From: Branchiostoma floridae
Lineage: Eukaryota > Chordata > Leptocardii > Amphioxiformes > Branchiostomatidae
NCBI RefSeq assembly: GCF_000003815.2
Contig: NC_049979.1
Location: 19,264,275-19,328,274, forward strand
Direction of reading: 5' to 3'
DNA: 64,000 nt
A program made the translations under genes and the position numbers. Of this stretch, positions 51,701 through 58,901 are shown in pieces. Below the pieces are notes generated by a model, which was not told where the DNA came from, did not search any database, and saw only the letters and a program-made list of their open reading frames with translations. Every line of letters begins with the position of its first letter. Within the stretch, counting starts at the first letter, position 1.

Positions 51701-54700
51701 GCAGACATCATTCTACATAACAAACCTGGTTTATTTGGCAAAGGTATGTGTTCGTGGAACTCTAGTTTCTCATTAATTATGCAAATGAGGCCATCATTTG
51801 CATAATTAACATGCATTTATATTTCTCTCTCTTTCTCATCTATATATGTGACAAGTTTGAAAGTCCTATCATGAAATGCAGTGGATTTATAAACTTTCGT
51901 CATTAATTATGCAAATTAGCTGCTGATTTGCATAATTAGTATTTTATTATGTACATTGTTACTTGGGCTATCTACATACCAAGAATCATGACAATCCATC
52001 AACAGTTTCTGGAGTTATTCTCGTCCAAAGTTTGAAAGGAAATCGGCGACTGCAGTTCCAAACAAGCCGCTAGGGGGTCCAAACTTACCGCACTTACTCT
52101 CTGCCCCAAGGGCTATCTACCACTCAAACATCATAACCACAGCATGTCCAGAACACGAGATATCAAAAATTGAGGTTCTGCTGCAGTACCTTAGCAAGCC
52201 GCTAGGGGGCCCATTATCGAACTTGACCTTCGTTTTCCCGACCCCTACCCACCTACCAAATATCATCTGGATCCATCCAAGGCTTCTCGAGTTATGCTGT
52301 TAACAGACACACAGACAGACTCACAAGCCTAAAACATAACCTTAGCCATTCTGGCAAAGGTAAAGATAACTAGAGTTCCTCGAACACACATCTTCGCCAA
52401 ATAAACATTCTTTATCGAAGGTCGTTGTTTTTGAATGATTAATGTATGTAATTATGGCTATAATGGACCGGATAAGCACCAAATACAGCTTAATACGAGA
52501 TGTTAATATAGCAAAGCTGGATGTAAGGTCTTTAGTTAGGCTAGGTTAGGCTAGGTCTTTAGTTTTATATAAGATTTCACTCTACAAAATGTACATTGCA
52601 GTCTTTTCGTAAAAAAAGAAATAATAAACAAACTTTGAGTGACTGGCCTATATATTAGATAATAGGTCATCTAAGGGTTACCTAAGGGTCATACGTAAGG
52701 ATTGTTACGGCCCCGCCTTGGTGAATGTTTGTGTCCATCTCATGAAAATAGTAAGTAAAGTTTTGCAATCGCGAGTTAAGTCAGAGGTATTTTACACAGT
52801 CTACCTGGCCTGGCTATCACGTCAGGCTACTCAGATCCCCCCATTCATAGCCCCGCAAAGACAAAATAGCTGATTGACAGGCATAGTAATTGCTAATCTC
52901 CAAGTATTAGTATATTCATAAGCCTTACTTAGATCCTCCTCTACAACCTAGCACAAACCGAGACAAGATACGATACCACCCGCGTTCTATGATCGCACTC
53001 GTACAACCCAGAAGTATATGATATTATCGTAATCGGTTGCACGGAAACCCCCATTCAGTGTGAAATCGAGGCCAAAATCAGGCAAAAAGAGCCAGTTTGA
53101 AGGCCAACTTTGACTCTTCAAATCTCATCCTGAAATAGTATTTGAATCATTAAGCGTACTGTATTCGATCGAACAACTCATGATGATTACGTTGGCACCT
53201 TTGACAACCTGATTTGGCCCACCGCGATGTTTTAATCTTTTTTTTACGTGACCATGTCTTATGCCTCAAACGGGCGGGCGTGTAACACCCTGCCATGGCA
53301 TGACGATTAGTTCTGCTCCACCTTTGATTTGTCTGTGCTAAGACCCGGAGACTGAGGGCAGGGGGTTAATTTGGTGTGACTGGCCCTTGTCAGGGAAAGG
53401 AGATCAGGCTTCTGCTTCTGTCTGAAGGGCTTGAATGATAAATGAAGATTAATGGTCCACACATTAGTGCTGGACTAGGGTGACAATGGTGCCAGTGTCA
53501 TGTTGCACTGCACACCACTTTTGTAAGGGATGTGGTTCTCTCCATGATAAGAATCCCAAAGTAATTATATTAAGTAGATCGCAATTTACATAATTAGCAT
53601 CTCATTATGTTGATAATCACCCTAAGTACCTACCTACCAAAAGCAAAGAATATCCATCAATCCCCTCTGCAGTTATCCTTTTTAAAAGTTACAAACTATA
53701 AGACCCACTGCAGTTCCAAACAAGCTGCTAGGGGGCCCAAAATTACACCATTCACTCCTAGTCCCAACAGCTATCCACTACTTAAAAATCATGAACATGG
53801 CACTTCTGGAAAATTTAGGCGCAAGCTTTGATGCTCACTTGCAGTACCAAAACAAGTCGCTAGGAGGCCCATTATCGAACTTGACCTTCCTTTCTGTGTC
53901 CCCTACCTATCAACAAAATATCATTAGCATCCATGTAGAACATCTCGAGTTATCGTGTTAACAGACAAACGCAATTACATACAAAGCCAGCTACAGCACC
54001 AGAGGTAAAAGCCAGCTAAACCATTCTCGCACATGACAATCCTTTACACAACCGCTACACACCTGCCAAATATCGTAGAAATCGCCCAGCTGCATTTTGA
54101 GTTATGCTTCTCGAAACAAACCTCGAAAAAATACAAAGCTCGCTGCTGTACCGTAGGAAAACGCCAGGTAAACCATTTTCAAACTAGGCATGCCTTTCGA
54201 CAACCGCTACACACCTACAAAAAATCAAAAAGTTCCATCCACAATTTCTCGACTTATATGCTGTTGACCTACATACAGACCCAAGTAAGCAATCTTATAA
54301 TCTTCGCTGGCGAAGATAATGATAACGAAGTCAAAATAAACAAGGAATCAAGTAACAGAATGAACGTGCAGCTGGTTTACAAACTTAGGAATAATCAAAT
54401 AAGGCTATATAATCAACTAAAACTAAAAACGACCTGTCTGTTGGATGAACTTGAATACAACATCAAATAAGAGACAATTTTGAATGACGATTAGATAGGC
54501 AATGGACTCCGTGTACCTAGTGTTGGAGCAGCAGTACAGGACATGTTGTACTTGTAGGCTGAAGCAGCCTCGTACTGGAAGGAAACTGTAGGTCTTCCAT
54601 TGTTGGGCACGGCGTCCAAAATCCACTTGTACCTTTTGCCGGCATGAAGGTTTCCAACGTTTATCCCGAGATTTTGTGGTGCTAAACCTGTACATTAAAA

Positions 54701-55197
54701 CAACAACGGAAACATTCTTGTCGCACGGATAGTTCAGTTTCGCTACGTACGCAGACATCATAGAAACAATATTATAGCACCACCATTCATGGCAAGGGTG
54801 AAAACGTAATCCAGCTTAATCATTAATTTTTAAAATAAACTGGACCATCTATTATTCAATTTCTATATTCATTCATTATTAAGCTCAAAAAGAGAGATGC
54901 CGTACGTTGGACTCGAATGGCAGATAAATCGGCGATCTCCCGACTCGTGTCTGTCCTCAGGTCCAACTCGCGCATGTGCCAGACGTACGTCAGCTCAGTG
55001 GGGTCCAGGCAGTCGTTACAGGCGGCGCTGATGCCGAACATAGCCGCTATATCCAGCAGGTCTGCGCAGTTACGGACACACCTAGGGAATGTGGAGATTA
55101 AGCACGTCACCGAAACGTACATCGATTTTTGCATAAAATGATGTGTTCGTCTTTTCGTATATTCAGTATGCGATCTCTCTCTCTCTCTGTCTCTCTC

Positions 55198-55229
<32 letters not shown>

Positions 55230-55872
55230 CTTTTCTCTCACGTTTGAAATAATAAGTAAGTCTTAGCGATGCGGAATTGTAACTTACGATATCGTGATGT
55301 CTGGGTAGCCTGAGACGATGTTTGTCCCTTTGGAAAAATATGGTTAACCAGCTTTACTAGTAAAAATGACAGCATTCAAAGTTTTCAACTTATATGATGC
55401 AAAAAGAAATCGACAGGAAATGTCGCTCACAAAATTTCAAAAGCACCATACACGAAAAGCTGAATCATCAAGCATAGTCCTACCTTCTATCGTCAACAAT
55501 AAAACAAGGAGCCAGGCGTTAACCTGCAAATGATGGAAAGGGCTCGTGAAAGAGCATATGTGTGCTTATGAAAAATGACGAATTTACACTTAACGGAGTT
55601 CTTGTTTGTTGGTATTGTTTCAACCGTACACATCTTGAGAGCGAAATAATGTTTACTATGCATTGAAATGTATGCCCACTTTGTAATTGATAATGTAATA
55701 TATATATATATATATATATATATTTCATTAAAAAAACATTCATGTCTTTATCGAGTTTGTCATACCTAGGCGTGCAAAAAAACACGCAATTTTATGTTAT
55801 AGCATTAGTGGAATTCATGTAATGACAAACAGAGATGCAAAGACTAGAACAACACATTTTACTTGCCTTCAT
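28312..55872 (-). CDS. Polycystin-1-like protein, 32 coding exons
   Basis: Exons in transcript order (minus): 55867-55872, 55484-55523, 55288-55327, 54906-55081, 54517-54687, 49010-49272, 48533-48682, 47848-48048, 47312-47455, 46816-46921, 46544-46647, 45999-46253, 45329-45460, 44898-45060, 44327-44518, 43921-44081, 43269-43499, 42735-42905, 42180-42340, 41931-42068, 41441-41591, 40866-41030, 40242-40454, 39700-39820, 39082-39314, 33591-33732, 32505-33130, 31946-32144, 31372-31572, 30763-30922, 28836-29014, 28312-28406. The phases close over all junctions, giving about 1829 codons. Order of parts: signal peptide, REJ/GAIN, GPS, TM1, PLAT, TM2 onward, polycystin (TOP) domain, channel-like helices, C-terminal coiled coil. 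Polycystin-1 relatives are membrane receptors that form channel complexes with PKD2-type subunits, often in cilia or sperm. No LRR, C-type lectin or PKD repeats were seen, so the extracellular part is short, as in PKDREJ/PKD1L-type members. Subfamily is unresolved. Confidence 0.9.
29755..30262. repeat. 43-bp minisatellite in the polycystin pore/S6 intron
   Basis: Twelve copies of GGTGCTGAACACC recur about every 43 bases. The commonest unit reads GGTAAATAAACCTGTCCTTG, then the core, then CACCCACAAACA; three units carry the variant CATCCATACGCTAACATACC. Since 43 is not a multiple of three, long ORFs rotate through all minus frames here. They are by-products, not genes. Confidence 0.92.
32505..33732 (-). 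CDS. Polycystin-like gene: polycystin (TOP) domain
   Basis: Exon 33591-33732 begins VKSVDGVWDWTNTELLKVLF, the usual start of the domain. The large exon 32505-33130 carries the cysteine pair near GACIPNTMAPPLC, an extended loop, then WLDHLTEAVIVEINAYNANA and LFAVIDLQVEFQAGRAA. The N-linked sites NVT, NVT and NGS fit its extracellular position. The loop before ASAWVF is longer and more basic than in PKD2-type proteins. Confidence 0.88.
33860..34365. mobile_element. Dispersed repeat copy B with terminal inverted repeat
   Basis: TATAGAATACAACACGGT (about 34209) and ACCGTGTTGTATTCTATA (about 34341) are inverted, with GTGTATTCC and GGAATACAC just inside them. The region to the left (34020-34190) matches the 18.9 kb copy in reverse order and orientation. 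It looks like a MITE or a larger non-autonomous DNA transposon. It lies in the polycystin intron, 0.5 kb upstream of the caspase gene. Confidence 0.6.
34417..34480. repeat. (TA)n and (AG)n microsatellites
   Basis: About 12 TA units are followed by about 18 AG units with one interruption. They sit between repeat copy B and the caspase promoter region. Confidence 0.95.
34560..34821 (+). promoter_or_regulatory. Putative caspase-gene promoter and 5' UTR
   Basis: A TATA-like ATATAAAAG lies at about 34599, roughly 220 bases upstream of the first ATG (34822). A second weaker TATA-like stretch is at about 34786. A CGTCATCG site at 34566 resembles a CRE half site. The start site was not mapped. Confidence 0.35.
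34822..36156 (+). CDS. RRM-like N-terminal ORF (exon 1 plus start of exon 2)
   Basis: The sequence shows ESCILVRGLPLNEPE, then WLYMYFTSPTIGGGKVAFVL, then GEAQIEFVEES, and after the intron VKKVLAHRRHVLKYRRL with EVEIPLRLEPL. The order G-L-P, L-x-x-Y-F-x-S, GGG-x-V, acidic strand with A-x-I-x-F, then V-L-x-x-x-x-H-x-L is the pattern of RRM-like repeats in PARP14/PARP10 and in IFI35/NMI. Those proteins act in innate immune responses. As read, the ORF is 122 codons and stops inside exon 2. Confidence 0.6.
34822..38203 (+). CDS. Caspase gene with RRM-like and coiled-coil N-terminus, nested in a polycystin intron
   Basis: Exons (plus): 34822-35047, 36014-36488 and 37620-38203. Exon 1 and the start of exon 2 encode an RRM-like domain of the PARP14/NMI type. 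The rest of exon 2 encodes a coiled coil and the start of the caspase domain, and exon 3 finishes it with TAA at 38201. A polyadenylation signal AATAAA is at 38245. The catalytic parts are intact (separate entry). Within exon 2 the RRM frame ends at TGA 36154-36156, while the coiled-coil/caspase frame is open from 36053 and has an ATG at 36068. The two parts are therefore one base out of phase. Either there is a one-base indel here, or these are two overlapping ORFs on one mRNA. Caspases cleave proteins after Asp in cell death and immune signalling. Confidence 0.8.
35200..36008 (-). mobile_element. Retroelement C-terminal fragment inside the caspase intron
   Basis: A minus-strand open frame (within 35433-36149; the part beyond about 36010 is antisense to the caspase exon) reads FVDIHDGSRLSHMISFLPG, then LVPDITIQDPVKQTLTLVEL followed by TVPFEQN, KYEDL and IEIGSRGW, and ends near VIYCARNTLGW. 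The run 'E-L-T-V-P, K-Y-x-x-L, E-x-G-S-R-G' is one I associate with the ends of large invertebrate retroelement polyproteins. The frame is open through the whole intron segment, so the insertion looks fairly young. It is a fragment with no reverse transcriptase. Confidence 0.5.
36068..38203 (+). CDS. Caspase-8-like protease with N-terminal coiled coil
   Basis: From ATG 36068 a leucine- and glutamate-rich heptad region (LTHTEERLAEMRERVLALTQ onward, about 70 residues) leads into SYEMSHKPRGLAVIINNTKF and GAEEDTDRVASLF, a caspase large-subunit start. Exon 3 has the catalytic His in CCIMSHG and the catalytic Cys in FFIQACQG. The small subunit has FLGLSTVSGFVSKRN and ends STLTKDLYFPTN. QACQG, VSKRN and the ending resemble caspase-8/10 more than caspase-3/7. 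Candidate cleavage Asp residues lie between the Cys and the small subunit (ALDNGTHD). No death-effector or CARD domain is visible. Confidence 0.85.
38204..39081. other. Remainder of the polycystin intron, 3' flank of the caspase gene
   Basis: After the caspase AATAAA at 38245-38250 no further gene is supported. A short inverted motif, CAGTACGTG with CACGAACTG-type sequence at 38290-38370, and a duplicated AGCTTGGTACC (38895 and 38918) are the only patterns noted. Confidence 0.4.
39082..41591 (-). CDS. Polycystin-like gene: TM2 to the helix before TOP
   Basis: Exon 41441-41591 has HLWFSVASRPTRSHFTRVQR followed by a hydrophobic helix, the hallmark start of TM2 in polycystin-1. The next exons give LSQLWISFVSTLIVFPVNFI (TM3), WCVYIGWVLVFLSATVSAFF and SILLSIFQSVLVVQPIK (TM4/TM5), VIIFAVIIAITFKKFG, and a cytoplasmic loop ending in LWDVTKHFLVVAVVFYLAFS (helix before the TOP domain). 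The donor at 39081 joins in phase 0 to the exon at 33732, across the intron that houses the caspase gene. Confidence 0.88.
40085..40130 (+). mobile_element. LINE 3'-end remnant
   Basis: ATTAGCCCTCGGGCATGG with TTTACAATAAA matches the 3' end following the LINE ORF at 61.2 kb (ATTAGCCCTCGGGCAAGA with TTGCAAATAAA). It lies in a polycystin intron. Confidence 0.65.
41171..41195. repeat. Short interstitial telomere-like tract
   Basis: TAACCCTAACTAACCCTAAC followed by CCTAG, with GGGTTAG shortly after at about 41210, resembles the TTAGGG repeat on the reverse strand. It lies in the intron between TM2 and TM3 exons of the polycystin-like gene. Confidence 0.6.
41931..42905 (-). CDS. Polycystin-like gene: PLAT domain exons
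   Basis: Three exons encode YLLTVYTGMKANSGTSSRVG with LHGELGDSG, then TFLLSTPESLGGLTNIHVWH with WFLDRLVVEDL, then FFCQRWLAVEMEDGKVDRFL. These are the successive beta strands of a PLAT/LH2 domain between TM1 and TM2. In polycystins PLAT binds lipid and regulates surface delivery. The domain appears complete. Confidence 0.9.
43269..44081 (-). CDS. Polycystin-like gene: GPS cleavage motif and first membrane helix
   Basis: Exon 43921-44081 gives CNWWNVAGNKWNPSGC and exon 43269-43499 gives HTQCLTTHLTSFGADF. Together they form a GPS motif, with HLT as the expected self-cleavage site between Leu and Thr. The following VPPNSIDF and the hydrophobic AVFSTVIVMFGLYFIVVFF (TM1) then RADKRD match the layout of human polycystin-1. 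Cleavage itself is inferred from the motif. Confidence 0.9.
44327..49272 (-). CDS. Polycystin-like gene: REJ-to-GAIN extracellular exons
   Basis: Ten exons encode a Ser/Thr-rich, strand-rich extracellular region with helical stretches, such as SSLTRLNQIEQALEALTSLF in exon 47312-47455. In polycystin-1 family proteins this region links REJ to GPS. The segment PFIWDNDTDTRSSVVSLDFY in exon 45329-45460 is the kind of strand found in GAIN subdomain B. Exon 47848-48048 ends in a second GC donor (GAG|GCAAGT). The gap at 48219-48374 lies between in-phase exons, so a missing phase-0 exon cannot be ruled out. Confidence 0.75.
45206..45248. repeat. (TC)n-rich microsatellite
   Basis: TCTCTTTCTCTCTC-type tract followed by a short GT tract in a polycystin intron. 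Confidence 0.85.
45627..45995. repeat. Perfect 184-bp tandem duplication next to a polycystin exon
   Basis: The block starting AAGTTAATGATTTGACTCAT at 45628 repeats at 45812 with no difference that I can see up to ATGCT at 45995. The right copy ends inside the donor (GTGAGC) of exon 45999-46253. Identity implies a very recent event or an assembly duplication. Confidence 0.9.
48160..48374. other. Assembly gap in a probable 40-bp tandem repeat
   Basis: CAATCTCGGTAACTGT occurs at about 48163 and again immediately before the N run at 48219, about 40 bases apart. This suggests that an unresolved minisatellite caused the 156-N gap. It lies between two in-phase polycystin exons (48533-48682 and 47848-48048). 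Confidence 0.7.
48690..48935. repeat. Degenerate (AATC)n tetranucleotide tract
   Basis: Runs of CAATCAATCAAT with CAACC and CGATC variants start within 10 bases of the acceptor of exon 48533-48682 and extend about 250 bases. The branch point of that intron must lie in or beyond this tract. Confidence 0.92.
49275..49910. other. Intron sequence, nothing recognised
   Basis: AT-rich part of the 5.2 kb polycystin intron between exons 54517-54687 and 49010-49272, left of the repeat block. No coding or repeat signal was seen. Confidence 0.4.
49913..52400. mobile_element. Complex repeat block with direct and inverted arms
   Basis: Inverted pairs: CTAGAGTTCCACGAACACAT (49922) with its complement at about 51740-51768; GCCAGAATGGCTAAGGTTATG-type sequence (50447) with its complement at 52328-52360, extending through the CAAGCCGCTAGGGGG/CCCCCTAGCGGCTTG blocks; and CAAACTTTGGATGAGAATAA (50778) with its complement at about 52013. 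Between them, units of about 245 bases recur at 50844, 51088 and 51335, each with ATTATGCAAAT and ATTTGCATAATTAATGAG. No transposase was seen. It is probably a nested non-autonomous DNA element. Confidence 0.7.
52401..53575. other. Intron sequence between repeat blocks
   Basis: No exon was found. A small direct repeat, TAGTTAGGCTAGGTTAGGCTAGGTCTTTAGTT, occurs at about 52530 (three GGCTAGG-like steps). The region 52690-53400 has mixed composition without a recognisable element. Confidence 0.35.
53576..54310. mobile_element. Diverged third copy of the AT-rich repeat
   Basis: The blocks TTTACATAATTAGCAT, ACCTACCAAAAGCA, GCAGTTCCAAACAAGCTGCT with AGGGGGCCC, and GGCCCATTATCGAACTTGAC match the arms of the 50-52.4 kb block in the same order as its right half. 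The 145-residue ORF at 54033-54470 overlaps its tail and shows no domain. Confidence 0.55.
54517..55872 (-). CDS. Polycystin-like gene: signal peptide and first REJ-type exons
   Basis: A six-base coding exon with ATG at 55872 is joined through a GC-type donor (ATGAAG|GCAAGT) to exon 55484-55523. Together they give MKVNAWLLVLLLTIEG, a typical signal peptide. The next exons give TNIVSGYPDITISCVRNC, CNDCLDPTELTYVWH and a strand-rich stretch with CTAAPTL. The paired cysteines (CVRNC, CNDC) and Y-x-W are typical of REJ modules. An in-frame ATG lies three codons upstream of the one chosen (ATGGGAACCATGAAG), so the exact start is open. Confidence 0.65.
55168..55230. repeat. (CT)n microsatellite
   Basis: Long CTCTCTCT tract with a short interruption (TATTT) in a polycystin intron. 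Confidence 0.95.
55697..55724. repeat. (TA)n microsatellite
   Basis: About 14 TA units in the intron after the first coding exon of the polycystin-like gene. Confidence 0.95.
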
Positions 55873-56591
55873 GGTTCCCATGGCAAAAGGAATACGGACT
55901 GACGAGCTTCATGTACAGACCTTGGGGGTGGAACCGAAACTCGAGAGATTCATATTCATTCAAGCCTGCTTGTTATTCTCATACGTTGTCCAATTAGTCC
56001 AATTAGATGATCCAGTCCATTCTTTTCCCTGTTAGAAGAGCGCTGCGAAGTGAACTTCAAGAACGAACAATCCACGGGAATTTTAACTATGCCTTGAGTA
56101 GTAATGACTTCGAGAGAGAAAATCTCCGCATGAGGCCTCTATTATCATTAGAAAAAAATCATCTTATTGTTTCTTGGCTTGGCTGTTCAGCACACACAGT
56201 CAAGGCAACCAACTAGCTTGTTGCTATGCGACAATGAATTCAAGAGAAAATGGCAAAGAAAGAGATTTTTATTCTAGCAGATTAAACAGCAAATTCTGTC
56301 TGATTGAGAGAATCAGCATATTACTAGACAACGAAAACGTTATTCTTTTATCATCTTTTGAATGAATTGCGACTTACACACGAAAATACCGCATAACGAG
56401 AAAATACAATAAACGAATGGCATATACCGCTTATTCAAATCAGATAGAAACATATTTCAAAGAAAAATTGATAACGTTACATGTATATCTATTGATTTTG
56501 AAAATATACATCGAAACTAGTATATGTCGAAACTAATATCTAGGAGAATGTGTTAAGACACCACAGTACTTTGTAGTAGATGGCACCCACC

Positions 56592-56693
56592 TTTTACGAT
56601 TGATGCTGAATAGTCACTTTAACGCTTGATATGTACACACAAGTGTGGAGCTCTCTCTGATGCTATCGACACTGCTTTCAGCCTGGTTTTATA
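56592..56693 (-). promoter_or_regulatory. TATA box and candidate 5' UTR exon of the polycystin-like gene
   Basis: On the minus strand GGGTATAAAACC (TATAAAA at 56687-56693) is followed about 30 bases later by ACTTGTG/CAGTGTCG sequence suitable for initiation and, about 75 bases further, by a donor (CGTAAAAG|GTGGGTGCC at 56591/56592). This would splice to the ATG exon near 55872. It fits a promoter about 0.8 kb upstream of the start codon. Confidence 0.45.
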
Positions 56694-56699
56694 CCCGAG

Positions 56700-58105
56700 C
56701 TTTTCCAGTCACAGCTAGTCAATTCAAGATAACGTGATTCCTGCATTTTTTACAACTTAAGATAAATGAACAATTTTCAAGAGCCATAAATGCATGTAGC
56801 GTGAGAAGCGACGGATCTGTACCCGGTTGTTGAACTTGACAGTATCACGACCTCAATACATATGGTCAAATCGATCCTCAGATCGGGTGTTCCTATTCAA
56901 CAACAAAAGTTAACTTATGTCTGAACGTGCGATGAAACGATTTAAATGAAATTTGGTTACAGCGAAGCTTTTTGTAGGTGTTGAATTTTGTATGAGACAC
57001 GGAAGAGCATATCTAAAACTGTTGTGTAGCATATTGTAGGAATTCATATGAGCAATTGGGTTATTTTAAGGACTCATAGCATTATTTGAATACGCTAAAC
57101 TTCCATATATATCAAGTTAGACAATACTGATATTGTATACTTTATGTATGTGTTGTAAATCATTTCATTCAATTCTGCTTTTGATTCTTTTGAGGCATAT
57201 TATTTCATTTTGTATACTTCTTGGACATTGCGTGACATCCTCGTGTGGTGCATGGAGTACAGCTAGCAATTTCCACATTAGGGGGCCTTGTAAAGGCAAT
57301 AAATTCAACGTCTTTCGACATATGGCTTTTGGCGTAATGCTATGTCAGCAATATGTTCAAAGGACATCGACAATAGTACCACTTCCGGTCGATTCATTGG
57401 ATTGAAAGTTTGTGTCTGTTACGAGCAGTCTAACTGCTTAGCAACAGGGGATTGGTGCTTTTTTCTCGTGCAAATTAAGCCCTAGTAAAAAAGCCCTTAG
57501 TAAAATGCACGCACTGTTGATGAATGGACATTTGGGTGAACTATTGAGGAAGATAATGTTACCTTGTTTCTTTTCAGTTTGTTTCATTATGATATAAAAG
57601 GGGTTCAATTTGACGCAATTATTTAATATTTCTGGCCATGTTCCACACATCATGATTTTTCGTGTATCATTTCATGCTTTTCCTCCTCTGGGTTTAACTG
57701 GCCTTTCTATACTTTTCAAATTTCAAGTGTTGGAATGATTCCAATTTGTTGTCATATTATGTAACTCGCGAAGACAAACATGAAGCTGATAAAACCAAAA
57801 TGGCAGCCATAAAAGCGGCCAGACACTGTCATTATGAATAGGAGTTTCCCGAAGAAGTCACGCGATGACAATTCGAACGTTTAAGGAACAAAGATGAAAC
57901 GACTTGTGGACGTACTATTGATATGGCAACTTCATCTAACAATAAGGTAATCTAACATAATTAAGTGGTAAAATACTTTTGGCATTAACTTCAAAGCCTT
58001 GAGTTTGTCTTGAATGAATAACTTTGTGTTCTGAAGTGTATCCAATATGCCGACAGCTTTTGTGCCATGGACTTTACATGACGGAAGTCCTTACAAACGT
58101 TAACC
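56700..58105. other. Intergenic, no gene supported
   Basis: AT-rich sequence upstream of the polycystin promoter candidate. Short ORFs at 57133-57405 and 57438-57653 have no domain character. A possible plus-strand first exon (ATGGCAACTTCATC then AAG|GTAATC near 57920) was noted but has no partner exon. Confidence 0.4.
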
Positions 58106-58111
58106 CTTACT

Positions 58112-58275
58112 AGAGGTGGGTACCGGTACGGTTTATCGATACGGTACAAAACCGATTCTTGCTGGACCGGTCCAGAAAAAACGGACCTAAAAAAATTCAG
58201 AGACAGGATGTTGGACCGATTAGAAAATTAGCAGATTATACCGGCAGGCGTTGAAGTGTTTTGGGGCTTACAGGT
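58112..58275. mobile_element. GGTGGGTACC-type repeat, copy 2
   Basis: It starts AGAGGTGGGTACCGGTACGG and shares ordered blocks with 21958-22105 in the same orientation. Loss of large inner segments suggests a non-autonomous hAT-like family. Confidence 0.6.
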
Positions 58276-58734
58276 CCAACTACATAACACGAGCAACACA
58301 TACAGTCACAACACCTACAGTCAAAGTTACAGTTAGTGTTGTTTTCATGACGCCAGTGGACGTCGGATAACGTTACTTCACCAAACACAATCCCTTGTAG
58401 CAAAATGGACCATTGTTTTGAATATAGCTCATTCACATGTTTTCACAGATAGTAGATCCAGGTTCAGGTTCGGACCCTGATCCGAGTAAAATTTTTGACA
58501 TAAACTACTTTAAAATGATTAATTCTAGCACTTTTCTGAGCGGAAATTTGTTTTCTTTTGGCCCAAAACGTGACCTTCCGTGACTCCACCAGAGCCCACA
58601 CCTGTGCGCGTCAGCGAGAGTTAATTGAATCAAAGACCTAGCCAATCAGCGAAGAGGAGGCCGAAGGCTAATCAATATTCATAAGCGGGGCCTCATGATC
58701 CCGTATATAGCAGTATTCCCGCCAGAATTTTTGT

Positions 58735-58760
58735 CTTTCGCCGCGCTTCCGCGGCGAAAG
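58735..58760. repeat. Perfect GC-rich hairpin
   Basis: CTTTCGCCGCG (58735-58745) and CGCGGCGAAAG (58750-58760) pair exactly around the tetraloop CTTC. It lies 70 bases inside the left inverted repeat of the composite element. Confidence 0.75.
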
Positions 58761-58901
58761 GCAATCAGACGGAAATTAGATTTCTGTCCGTCCGGGTCGA
58801 CCATGCCATACCGTGCTAGCGAGATATTCTACCCTGCAGATTCGACGGTATGTAACGTTATGACATACGTATCGGGCAACCATGAATGTGCCTCGTTCAG
58901 A

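Noticed and set aside
54033..54470. 145-codon ORF
   Set aside because: It overlaps the tail of a diverged AT-rich repeat copy and shows no domain.
57915..57945. First exon MATSSNNK with donor GTAATC
   Set aside because: Start and donor are plausible, but no following exon was found on the plus strand before the repeat-rich region.
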